Source: Myxococcales bacterium
GTDB taxonomy: Bacteria > Myxococcota_A > Polyangia > GCA-2747355
Assembly (NCBI GenBank): GCA_020431405.1
Contig: JAGQIK010000036.1
Coordinates: 1 to 63,731, forward strand
Reading direction: 5' to 3'
Length of the DNA: 63,731 nucleotides
Shown piece by piece: positions 1-7,212 of the stretch (the stretch's first letter is position 1; every line of letters starts with the position of its first letter). Below the pieces are notes generated by a model that made no database searches, was not told the origin of the DNA, and saw only the letters and a program-made list of their open reading frames with translations. Both the position numbers and the translations under genes were made by a program.

Positions 1-304
1 CGGCGGCGCGCGCGATCGACCGCGCGATGGCGCGCGTGAGGCGGCCGCGGCGCAGGCGCATGCGGCGCACGAGCACGGTGCGTCCCTTGCGTTGGACGCG
101 CACGGTCACCCGCCAGCGGCGCGGGGCGCGGCGGATGTGCACCGAGATGGTGGCGTCGGTGAGGCCGGCGCCGCGGAAGGCGGCGCGCAGGTGCATGGCC
201 GCTGTGGTGCTGCGCGGCCCGCGATGGCTGACGCGCAGTGCCTCGGCGGGCAGCGGCGCGGCGGCCATCAGAAGCAGTGTGGTTAGGGCGATGAAACGTC
301 TCAT
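1..304 (-). CDS. Exported basic protein, 3' end cut off by window edge
   Basis: The gene reads leftward from an ATG at 304 and runs off the window, so only the first ~101 residues are visible. It begins MRRFIALTTLLLMAAAPLPA, a typical Sec signal peptide (basic n-region, Leu/Ala core, likely cleavage after AEA). The mature part alternates hydrophobic and Arg residues (for example WRVTVRVQRKGRTVLVRRM), a pattern of beta strands. This suggests a periplasmic or surface beta-rich domain. I do not recognise a family. It is divergent from the phosphatase at 574, with a 269-base gap rich in inverted repeats. Confidence 0.6.
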   Translation of the reverse strand, partial: MRRFIALTTLLLMAAAPLPAEALRVSHRGPRSTTAAMHLRAAFRGAGLTDATISVHIRRAPRRWRVTVRVQRKGRTVLVRRMRLRRGRLTRAIARSIARAA

Positions 305-337
305 AGGTCCCGGCAGTCTCCGGACCTTCTCCATGTG

Positions 338-354
338 CAACGGCAGTGCCGTTG
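338..354. repeat. Perfect 8-1-8 inverted repeat, operator-like
   Basis: CAACGGCAGTGCCGTTG reads the same on both strands around a central G. It lies 34 bases upstream of the leftward exported-protein gene. Such a short perfect dyad fits a homodimeric regulator site or a small RNA hairpin. No regulator can be assigned from sequence alone. Confidence 0.5.
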
Positions 355-413
355 ATCCGACCTCGCAGGCCCGCGAGATCATGTACATCCGCTGCGGATC
401 GGCCGGCCGGCCA

Positions 414-450
414 GGGGGTCTCATCCCTCATGCTCGGGGTTTTGACCCCC
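414..450. promoter_or_regulatory. Two mutually exclusive hairpins upstream of phosphatase gene
   Basis: GGGGGTC (414-420) can pair with GACCCCC (444-450). The same 3' arm can instead pair with GGGGT at 436-440 across a 4-base loop. Alternative stems sharing an arm are the layout of attenuators, but there is no U-tract after the stem, so this is only a structural observation. Confidence 0.3.
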
Positions 451-573
451 CAAACAAACGCGGGAACTTCAGGTACTTGTGCGCGAGCAACCCCCGTGGC
501 GAGGCCGCTACTGCACCACGTCGAGCGCGCCGCGGCTTGCGCTCGCGCGCGCGCCGGCAGTACAAGGTGGGCC

Positions 574-1434
574 ATGCGACGTACCTCGACTGCGCTCGTC
601 ATCTTCGTCGCCGCGCTCGGCGGCAGCGGCTGCGTGCAGCGCGGCAAGCCAGCGGTGCTCTACCTCGCGCGCCACGGTCAGACCGAGTGGAACCGCAAGA
701 GCCGCTTTCAGGGGGATCCGGATCTAGATCCCGTCGGCTATATCAACCGCGTCTCGCTCTGGCTGCTGCTCAAGGACAAACGCGTCGACGCGATCTACGC
801 CAGCCAAAAGCGACGCACGCAGCGCACCGCCGAGCTGGTGGCGCGCCAGCACAAGCTGCAGATCAACGTGCGCTCGGCGCTCAACGAGATCGAGCCCGGC
901 ATCTTCGAAGGCATCTGCTGGGCGGACGTGGCGCCCGCCGACAAGGTCAAGCCATCGGCGCGCGCGTGCACCGTGCGCGCGCGAGGGCCGCGCCCGGAGC
1001 CGGTGCTGGCCCGCATCAGGCCGATGCTGGCGCCGATCTTCGACGACTCACCCGCCGCGCGTCTGCCGCTCGGGGAGAGCTACGCCGACGTCGCCGCGCG
1101 CACGCAGCGATTCGTCAGCGAGCTGTCCGACGGTCGCGCCGGCCGCGAGATCCTCGTCGTCGGCCACGGCGTGGTCAACAAGCTGCTGCTTCACCAGCTG
1201 CTCGGCTGGAAGCTGACGCACGTGCGCCGGCTGCGGCAGGCCAACGATCAGGTCTTTCGCATCGAGTACGACGCCGCCGGAAAAACCAAGCGCATCGCGC
1301 TCTACACGCCCGGCGTAGGCTGGAAGGACTGCAGCCCACCGACCAAGGCGGGGCAAAAGCACCTCGACTGCCAGCCGCAGCACGCGCCGCACCACGCGGG
1401 CCCGACGAGCAAGCCCGCCAGCAACAGCAAGTAG
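574..1434 (+). CDS. Lipoprotein of the histidine phosphatase (phosphoglycerate mutase-like) family
   Basis: This 286-residue protein carries the family signature RHGQTEWN with phospho-acceptor His34, and the second active-site His in VVGHGVV near residue 197. The family transfers phosphate from small molecules or proteins via phosphohistidine. The start was placed at ATG 574 because it gives a clean lipoprotein signal ending LGGSGC (Cys20) and is preceded by an AAGGTGG ribosome site. A longer reading upstream would bury the signal peptide. The enzyme would therefore be tethered outside the cytoplasm, less usual for this family. The substrate is unknown. Its TAG stop faces the kinase stop of the next gene three bases away. 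Confidence 0.8.
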   Translation: MRRTSTALVIFVAALGGSGCVQRGKPAVLYLARHGQTEWNRKSRFQGDPDLDPVGYINRVSLWLLLKDKRVDAIYASQKRRTQRTAELVARQHKLQINVRSALNEIEPGIFEGICWADVAPADKVKPSARACTVRARGPRPEPVLARIRPMLAPIFDDSPAARLPLGESYADVAARTQRFVSELSDGRAGREILVVGHGVVNKLLLHQLLGWKLTHVRRLRQANDQVFRIEYDAAGKTKRIALYTPGVGWKDCSPPTKAGQKHLDCQPQHAPHHAGPTSKPASNSK

Positions 1435-1437
1435 AAG

Positions 1438-2946
1438 CTACGCGGACGACGCGACGCGCTCGAAGATCTCGCGCATCTCGGACATCTCGAACGGCTTGGG
1501 CAGCAGCGGGTTGACGAGACGCTCGACGAAGTCGCGCACGCGGTCGGTCACGGCGCCGCCGGTCATGAAGACGAAGCGCTTGGCCATCTCGGGCTTCTCG
1601 CGCGCCACGCGCTCGAACAGCTCGCGCCCGTCGATCTCGGGCATCATCAGATCGCAGAGCACGACGTCGAAGCGCTGCTCGAGCAGCAGCTCGAGCGCGC
1701 GCTGTCCCGACTGCGCGGTGGTGGTGTCGTAGTCGGCGAGCAGTCGGTTGATGGCGCGCAAGAGCCCTGCTTCGTCGTCGACGATCAACACGCGCAGCTT
1801 GGGGCGCGCCGGCGTCAGCGAGCGCGCGCGCTGCTCGCCGCGGTAGGCGGGCATGCGCACCTGAAAGAGCGCGCCACCCTCCTGCGCGCGTTTGACGTCG
1901 ATGCTGCCGCCGATGGTCTCGACGATCTGCGCGCTGACGAACAGCCCCAGACCGGTGCCGACGTGGGGCTTGCTGGTGAAGAACGGGTCGAAGATCGCCG
2001 CGCGCTGGTCGGGCGAGATGCCCGGACCGCTGTCGGCGACCTCGATGATGGCCGCGCCGCCGTCGGCCGACGTGCGGGTGGTGACGCGCACCACCGCGTC
2101 GCCGCCGACACGCTCCACGGCGTGAAAGGCGTTGGTCACCAGGTTGACCAGCACCTGTCCGAGCTTCCAGCGATCGAGACCCACGTCGGGGGTGTCGCGC
2201 AGGTCCTCGACGATGCGCGAGTCGTGACGTAGCTGCAGCTTGAGCAGGCTCAGCGCCGCCTGCACCGCCTCGCGCGGGTTGCTGCGCGCGACGTTCTTGC
2301 CGTCCTGGCGCTGAAACGTCATCAGCTCGCCGACGATGCGGCGGATGCGATCGGCGCCCTCGAGGCACTCGTCGACGAGCTCGAGGTCGGCACCTTCGAG
2401 CTTGTCTTGCAGCATGCGCAGGTTGGCGAGCACCCAGGTCAGCGGGTTGTTGACCTCGTGGGCCACGCCCGCCGCCAGCGTGCCGAGCGACGCCATGCGG
2501 TCGCTGCGCTGCATGCGCTCGAGCATCTCGTCGCGGTCGGTGACGTCGAGGCCGCTGGCGATGATGTAGTCGAGCCCCTCCTCGACGGCGTGCGAGATCT
2601 GCCAGCTGACGTGGCGACGCACCTCGCGGCGCTGGATATACGACTCGAAGCGCCGCGGCTCGACGAGGCTGTCGAAGGTCAAGGTCGGCGCGCCGATTCG
2701 GACCCACAAGCTCTCGCCGACGAGGTCCTCCTCGCCCACGGCGAGCAGCCGGTGCGCCACGCTGTTGGCGCGCACCACCTTGCCGCCGGAGTCTGCGATG
2801 AGCAGCGCCGACCCGATGGACTCGAGAATGGTGTGGATAAACGCGCGCTCGTGGTCGAGATCGCGCCGCAGCGCGCTGAGCTGAGACGCTGCGAGATTCG
2901 CCGCGGACGACTGCTCCGCGGCCACCGAATTCGTGTCGGGCTTCAC
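1438..2946 (-). CDS. Soluble hybrid histidine kinase: PAS, HisKA, HATPase_c, receiver
   Basis: The 502-residue protein has a PAS-like region (about 35-150), a HisKA dimerisation helix with VAHEVNNPL (phospho-His about 161), an HATPase_c domain with the N box [11 protein letters not shown] and glycine boxes DSGPGI and GTGLGL, then a C-terminal receiver with VDDE, CDLMMP (Asp about 431) and LPKP. No transmembrane segment or signal peptide is visible, so it senses a cytoplasmic cue. The start is GTG at 2946. It is divergent from the site-2 protease gene with 68 bases between starts. No separate output regulator is adjacent, so the partner is unknown; a phosphotransfer protein is expected for such hybrids. 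Confidence 0.88.
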   Translation of the reverse strand: MKPDTNSVAAEQSSAANLAASQLSALRRDLDHERAFIHTILESIGSALLIADSGGKVVRANSVAHRLLAVGEEDLVGESLWVRIGAPTLTFDSLVEPRRFESYIQRREVRRHVSWQISHAVEEGLDYIIASGLDVTDRDEMLERMQRSDRMASLGTLAAGVAHEVNNPLTWVLANLRMLQDKLEGADLELVDECLEGADRIRRIVGELMTFQRQDGKNVARSNPREAVQAALSLLKLQLRHDSRIVEDLRDTPDVGLDRWKLGQVLVNLVTNAFHAVERVGGDAVVRVTTRTSADGGAAIIEVADSGPGISPDQRAAIFDPFFTSKPHVGTGLGLFVSAQIVETIGGSIDVKRAQEGGALFQVRMPAYRGEQRARSLTPARPKLRVLIVDDEAGLLRAINRLLADYDTTTAQSGQRALELLLEQRFDVVLCDLMMPEIDGRELFERVAREKPEMAKRFVFMTGGAVTDRVRDFVERLVNPLLPKPFEMSEMREIFERVASSA

Positions 2947-2998
2947 CTACGGTAATAGTTGCGCGACAACGTCGGCGACGCAACGGCCATCGCCCCGC

Positions 2999-3007
2999 TG
3001 CTATACT
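2999..3007 (+). promoter_or_regulatory. Extended -10 (TGCTATACT) 7 nt before the protease start
   Basis: TGCTATACT is a TGn-extended -10 element (TATACT, five of six to consensus). Only seven bases separate it from the GTG at 3015, so transcription should begin at or next to the start codon, giving a leaderless mRNA. There is no Shine-Dalgarno sequence and no clear -35. Confidence 0.6.
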
Positions 3008-3014
3008 CGCTGCG

Positions 3015-4052
3015 GTGTCCTACCTTCTCGCCTTCATCGGCCTCGGCGTGCTGATCCTCGTCCACGAGGCCGGCCACATGCTCGTCGCGCGCGCTTTCGG
3101 CATGCGCGTCGACAAGTTCAGCATCTTCTTCGGGCCGGCGCTTCTGCGTTGGCGCGGTCGCAAGACGACCTATCAGCTCGGCGTGATTCCGCTCGGCGGC
3201 TACGTCCAGATCGCGGGCATGAACCCCAACGAGGAGCTGCCCGACGACGACGTCGGCTCCTATCAGAACAAGTCGCGCTTCGCGCAGTTCTCCACCGTCT
3301 TCGCGGGGCCCGCCGTCAACTACGTCTTCGCCATGTGCCTGATGGCGCTGGTGCTCATCGCCTGGGGCGTGCCTCAGTGGCAGCTCGTCGTCTCCAAGGT
3401 GCACGCCGGTCGGCCCGCCGCCACCGCGGGCATGAAGAAGGGCGACCAGCTGCACAGCATCGACGGGCGCCGCGTGCGCACCATCGAGCAGGTCGGCGCC
3501 GCCATCATGGCCAGCGGCGGCAAGCAGCAGACGATCGTCGTCGTGCGCGGCGGCAAGCACCACGCGCTCAAGGTCAAGCCGGAGATCCGTCAAGGCTCCG
3601 ACAAGCACACCATCGGCATCTCGTACGGCGGCACGAGCCTCGGCTTCACCGACGTGCCCATCGGCACGGCGTTATGGGCGTCGATCCGCTATCCGTTCGC
3701 CAAGTCGGGCGAGATCCTGACCGGGCTGGGGCGCCTGTTTTCCGGCAAGACGAGCACCAAGAACGTCGGCGGGCCGGTGGAGATCGTGCGCCAGCTCAAG
3801 CACAGCTTCGAGACCAACCTGCCCACCGCGCTGGTCTTCCTCGCCATGCTCAACGTCTATCTCGGCCTCTTCAACCTGCTGCCACTGCCGGCGCTCGACG
3901 GCGGCCGCATCGTCTTCATCACGCTCGCGGCGATCCGGCGGCGCCCGATCAACCAGCGCGTCGAGAACATGGTGCACACCGTGGGCTTTCTGCTGATGCT
4001 GGGCCTGCTGGTGTTGATCAGCTATCGCGATCTGGCGCGCATCTTCGGCTAG
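3015..4052 (+). CDS. rseP: Site-2 family intramembrane zinc metalloprotease (RseP/M50 type)
   Basis: This 345-residue membrane protein has HEAGH at residues 17-21 in the first helix (zinc ligands and catalytic Glu), one PDZ domain (about 130-205) and the third-ligand motif PALDGGR near 293-298. RseP-type proteases cleave membrane-bound substrates such as anti-sigma factors after a first-site cut, with the PDZ domain gating access. Only one PDZ domain is present; E. coli RseP has two, so this is the shorter form. GTG 3015 is the only start that retains the HExxH helix. A lipoprotein and a rhomboid-like protein follow closely in the same direction, giving two intramembrane-protease-type genes in one cluster. 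Confidence 0.9.
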   Translation: MSYLLAFIGLGVLILVHEAGHMLVARAFGMRVDKFSIFFGPALLRWRGRKTTYQLGVIPLGGYVQIAGMNPNEELPDDDVGSYQNKSRFAQFSTVFAGPAVNYVFAMCLMALVLIAWGVPQWQLVVSKVHAGRPAATAGMKKGDQLHSIDGRRVRTIEQVGAAIMASGGKQQTIVVVRGGKHHALKVKPEIRQGSDKHTIGISYGGTSLGFTDVPIGTALWASIRYPFAKSGEILTGLGRLFSGKTSTKNVGGPVEIVRQLKHSFETNLPTALVFLAMLNVYLGLFNLLPLPALDGGRIVFITLAAIRRRPINQRVENMVHTVGFLLMLGLLVLISYRDLARIFG

Positions 4053-4067
4053 CGCTATTTTCCACGC

Positions 4068-4610
4068 ATGATCTCGCGTGCGAGCCCGTCCCCCATCGCG
4101 CTGACCGCTATCGCGCTCGTCACCTCCCTCGCGGTGGTGGTCGGCGGCTGCGGTGATGCGACCAGCTACGAGCTGAGCTGGACCATCGGCTGCGCGACGC
4201 CTGGCGACGCCGCGTGCACCATCTCGAGCGTGCGGCAGTGCTCGGAGCTCGGCGTCGACGCCATCGCCGCGCGCGCCGTCGTCGGCACCAACGACGAGGG
4301 CACCGCGCGCTTTCCCTGCTTCGACCAGGCGCGCGGCAGCGCCAGCGCCGTGGGGCCCGACCTGCCGGGCGGCGAGGTCACGCTCGAGGTGAGCGCGCTG
4401 AGCGCGAGCGGCCACGTGCTCTCCGGGCCGGTCAGCGTGCAGGTCGTCATCCCCGGCGAGGGCACGACGCCGGTGTCCGTCGATCTGCCGGCGCCGCTCG
4501 CCTGCGCCGACGGCGTCGACAACGACGGCGACGGGCTCGTCGACCTGCTCGATCCCGACTGCGCCGACGACAAGGGCGACAGCGAGAGCCCCGCCGCGGG
4601 AGCGCCCTGA
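4068..4610 (+). CDS. Lipoprotein with DGVDNDGDGLVD calcium-type tail
   Basis: The 180-residue protein has a signal peptide with lipobox VVGGC. The middle is a beta-sandwich-like region that resembles an Ig-type fold by alternation (SGPVSVQVVIPGEGTTPVSV). The tail contains CADGVDNDGDGLVDLLDPDC, a Cys-bracketed Asp/Gly motif common in secreted proteins of myxobacteria and relatives, which probably binds calcium. It starts 15 bases after the protease stop and ends one base before the rhomboid-like gene, so the three are likely cotranscribed. Whether it is a substrate of either neighbour is not shown by the sequence. Confidence 0.75.
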   Translation: MISRASPSPIALTAIALVTSLAVVVGGCGDATSYELSWTIGCATPGDAACTISSVRQCSELGVDAIAARAVVGTNDEGTARFPCFDQARGSASAVGPDLPGGEVTLEVSALSASGHVLSGPVSVQVVIPGEGTTPVSVDLPAPLACADGVDNDGDGLVDLLDPDCADDKGDSESPAAGAP

Positions 4611-4611
4611 G

Positions 4612-5325
4612 GTGGTGCGCCGTCAGGTCGTGCTGCCGCCCGGCGCCAAGCTGATCCGCACGGGTGGGCGTCCGCAGACGCTCATCATCGTGCTGCTGGC
4701 GCTGCACATCGGGCTCTTTCTGCTCTACGCCTTCGCTGGCGGGCCAGCGTGGATCAACCAGCACCTCGCGCTCAGCGCCCGTCAGGCGCTCGGCAAGCTC
4801 GAGCTTTGGCAGCCGCTCTCGGCGTTCTGGCTGCACGTCAACGCCATCCCGCTGGCCGTCAACATGATCACGCTGTGGTTCTTCGGCACGTCGCTGCTGC
4901 GCTGGTGGGGCGGCGGGCGCTTCTTCGCGTTCTACGTGATCACCGGCGTGGTCGGCCTCGTGGCGGCGATGTTCGCCGGGCTCGCCTGGCCGCTGACGAT
5001 CGTGTCGGGCAGCAGCGGCGCGGCGATCGCGATGCTCGTCGCCTTCGCCGTGCTCTTTCCCGATCACATGGTCTTTTTCTACGGCGTGCTGCCGCTCAAG
5101 GCGAAGTGGCTCGGCTTGCTGCTGGTGATCTTCGTGCTGATCGGCACGGTGATACGCGGCGACTTCATCGAGCTCGCGCTGCAAGGCGGCGGCGCCGTGG
5201 CGGCGCTGCTGTTCCTCTACAACCCGCGCAAGCTGATCGGCATGTGGCGCCTGTCGCGCGCCAAGAAGAAGCTCAAAGTGATCGACGGCGGCAAGAAGCG
5301 CGACGAGCCCAAGTACCTCAACTGA
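4612..5325 (+). CDS. Rhomboid-family membrane protein lacking the catalytic histidine
   Basis: The 237-residue protein has about six hydrophobic segments. It keeps rhomboid landmarks: NMITLWFFG in the second helix region (residues 84-92) and GSSG at 133-136, with Ser135 in the nucleophile position. In active rhomboids the last catalytic helix carries His followed by LGG. Here the matching segment reads LALQGGGAVAALL, with Gln191 where His is expected. The protein may therefore be a pseudoprotease of the iRhom/derlin kind, which binds but does not cut. The start is GTG 4612 or GTG 4615, one base after the preceding stop. The C-terminal ~30 residues are Lys/Arg-rich and cytoplasmic. Confidence 0.75.
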   Translation: MVRRQVVLPPGAKLIRTGGRPQTLIIVLLALHIGLFLLYAFAGGPAWINQHLALSARQALGKLELWQPLSAFWLHVNAIPLAVNMITLWFFGTSLLRWWGGGRFFAFYVITGVVGLVAAMFAGLAWPLTIVSGSSGAAIAMLVAFAVLFPDHMVFFYGVLPLKAKWLGLLLVIFVLIGTVIRGDFIELALQGGGAVAALLFLYNPRKLIGMWRLSRAKKKLKVIDGGKKRDEPKYLN

Positions 5326-5340
5326 TAGTTTAGCGGACGA

Positions 5341-5616
5341 CTAGTCCGAGCCGAACTGCGCTACGTGGTCGCTGGCCTCGAGCTCGACCACGTCGCGCGG
5401 CAGGTAGTCGAGCGCGACGATGGCGTCGCCGAGGCGGCAGCCGTCGTGAAACGAGCGGTTGAGCGCGGCGAACAGCTGGTAGCGGTCGATCAGGCCGCGG
5501 TTGACGAGCCAGTCACCGAGCCGCGTTCCGTCGTGCTCGTCGAGCGCCGAGAGGCTCTCGTTGCTGACCTTGATCGTGTTCATCTGCGCGCGCGGCGACG
5601 GTTCGGCGTTCAGCAT
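5341..5616 (-). CDS. Small protein with a MshEN/GspE N-terminal-like domain
   Basis: The 91-residue protein contains LGDWLVNRGLIDRYQLFAAL followed by RLGDAIVALDYLPRDVVELEA. This is the two-helix repeat pattern (LG..L...G.I...QL..AL) found at the N terminus of type II secretion and type IV pilus ATPases, where the MshEN form can bind c-di-GMP. Here it stands alone without an ATPase. ATG 5616 is supported by AGGAG eight to nine bases upstream; a second ATG lies 11 codons in. It sits immediately upstream of nothing on its strand except the end of the sensor kinase at 5676. Role as a stand-alone c-di-GMP or signalling adaptor is inference; PilZ proteins elsewhere in the window make c-di-GMP signalling plausible. 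Confidence 0.65.
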   Translation of the reverse strand: MLNAEPSPRAQMNTIKVSNESLSALDEHDGTRLGDWLVNRGLIDRYQLFAALNRSFHDGCRLGDAIVALDYLPRDVVELEASDHVAQFGSD

Positions 5617-5675
5617 GAGGCAGCTCCTGCACGCGCGGATGTAGCAGCCTTCGTGCCATCAGCCTACATCAGAGA

Positions 5676-7175
5676 TCATTGTCGTTTTGCAGCGGTGTCG
5701 GTGGCCAGGCGTAGTACGCCGTCTACAGATTGGCGCTGAGCTTGTGGAGTACTTTCTACGCTGCTGCGATGCGACAGGGTCGGCTGCTTGCGCGGCAAGC
5801 TGACGCGAAAGCGCGTGCATCCGGGCTCGCTCTCGACCTCGATCTGTCCCGCGTGACGCGTGACGATGTTGCGCGTGATGTGCAGCCCGAGGCCTGTGCC
5901 CTGGTCGGCGCCCTTGGTGGTAACGAACGGCTGGAACAGCGAGTCGCGCACCGCCGCGGCGATGCCTGGCCCGTCGTCGGTGACCTCGATGACGACATCG
6001 TCGTCGCCGCGCGCGTGCGCGCTGACACGCAGCGTTCCCCCGGCCGCGCCAAGCGCCTGCGCCGCGTTGACCACCAGGTTGAGCACGACTTGGGTCAGCT
6101 CGCCGCGCGCCGCCATCGCCCACAGCGGACGCGCGATGTCGGTCTCGACCGTGAGCTTTTCGAGCTGGCCCTTGGCCAGGCGCAGCGCTAGCTCGACGAC
6201 CTCGCCGACATCGCACAGCTCGTGGCGCTCCTGCGCGCGGCCGAGCCGGCCGAGCCCGCGCACGACCTCGTCGATACGCTCGGCAGCTGCCGCCAGATCC
6301 GCGAGCGTCGCACGGGAGGTGTCATCGTCGCGCGCGCGGCGACGCATGTACTCGATGTTGAGCATCAGCGTGGCGAGCGGGTTTTTGATCTCGTGGCCGA
6401 TGCTCGCGGTCAGCGTGCCGATGGTCGAGAGCTTCTCGACGTGCACGAGCTGGCGCGAGGCGAGCGCGGTCTGCTCGAGGGCGATGCGCTCGCGGCGATG
6501 GGTGCGCAAGAGCAGCAGCAAGACCAGCGCGAGCGTCGCGGCGCCGCCGCCACCCACCGCGAGCAGCGTCGTCTGCGCGCGCCGCTGAAGCTTGCGCGTC
6601 AGCGCCGCCACCGTCGCCGTGTTGGCCGAGTAGGCGAGCGACAGCTTCGGGTAGCCGGGCACCGGCGTGTAGGCCACCAGCCGCTCGATCAACGCGTGGT
6701 CTCTGCCGGCGCGCCAGTGATAGCGCGCGCGGCCGCGCTCGCCGCGCACCATCGCCGCGAGCACGGGGTTGAGCTCGCGCGCCACCTGCGGCTCGAGCCG
6801 CTCGAACGGCCGGCTGCCGATCCCGCTCGCCGTCGGCGCGGCGACCACGCGCCGCTCGTCATTGAGCACCCACACGTATGCGTGATAGGGGCCCGACAGC
6901 GAAGCGAAGATGCGCGCGTAGAGCCGCGGCACGTCGCCGAGCTTGGCCAACGTGGCGGCGCCGTGCTCGACGCCGCGCGCGCGCAGCAGCGCGCCGAGCC
7001 GCTCGGCGGCCTGCGAGGCGATCAGCGCCTGTTGCTGCTGGTAGGCGTTGGTGGCGACGCTGTCCGCTTCGCGCCGCACGCTCTGTAGGCTGATGTATGT
7101 GACGGCGAGGCCGCCGCCGACCACGAGCGCGACGAGCGCGAGAAAGCGCGCCGTACTGCTTCGCCTCTTCGACAT
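5676..7175 (-). CDS. Membrane sensor histidine kinase with periplasmic sensor domain
   Basis: The 499-residue protein has one membrane helix near 10-28, a periplasmic domain of about 170 residues that looks like a Cache-type sensor, and a second helix near 205-222 (LLAVGGGGAATLALVLLLLL). The cytoplasmic part has HisKA with SIGHEIKNPL as the phospho-acceptor region, and HATPase_c with NLVVNAAQAL, DDGPGI and GTGLGL. It follows the large lipoprotein gene (7213-9315) on the same strand after 37 bases and may be cotranscribed. No response regulator is adjacent, so its partner is unknown. No strong ribosome site precedes ATG 7175. Confidence 0.88.
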   Translation of the reverse strand: MSKRRSSTARFLALVALVVGGGLAVTYISLQSVRREADSVATNAYQQQQALIASQAAERLGALLRARGVEHGAATLAKLGDVPRLYARIFASLSGPYHAYVWVLNDERRVVAAPTASGIGSRPFERLEPQVARELNPVLAAMVRGERGRARYHWRAGRDHALIERLVAYTPVPGYPKLSLAYSANTATVAALTRKLQRRAQTTLLAVGGGGAATLALVLLLLLRTHRRERIALEQTALASRQLVHVEKLSTIGTLTASIGHEIKNPLATLMLNIEYMRRRARDDDTSRATLADLAAAAERIDEVVRGLGRLGRAQERHELCDVGEVVELALRLAKGQLEKLTVETDIARPLWAMAARGELTQVVLNLVVNAAQALGAAGGTLRVSAHARGDDDVVIEVTDDGPGIAAAVRDSLFQPFVTTKGADQGTGLGLHITRNIVTRHAGQIEVESEPGCTRFRVSLPRKQPTLSHRSSVESTPQAQRQSVDGVLRLATDTAAKRQ

Positions 7176-7212
7176 CGAATCGGCTACGCCGAGGACGCGC
7201 CGATGGTTTCGG

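Larger units (their letters stand above)
305..573. other. Divergent intergenic region with inverted repeats
   Basis: This gene-free stretch separates two divergent genes and probably holds both promoters. It contains a perfect 17-base inverted repeat at 338-354 and a pair of mutually exclusive hairpins at 414-450 (listed separately). I see no convincing -35/-10 pair; TACAAG at 561-566, 7 bases before the ATG at 574, is a weak -10 candidate for the rightward gene. Confidence 0.4.

Noticed and set aside
27-1514. Long rightward open frame over the first 1.5 kb
   Set aside because: The product is Arg/Ala-rich with no motifs; it shadows the partial leftward gene and the phosphatase gene.
1175-2983. 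Long leftward frame beside the hybrid kinase
   Set aside because: Arg/Ala-rich, out-of-frame shadow of the kinase; high GC makes long spurious frames common.
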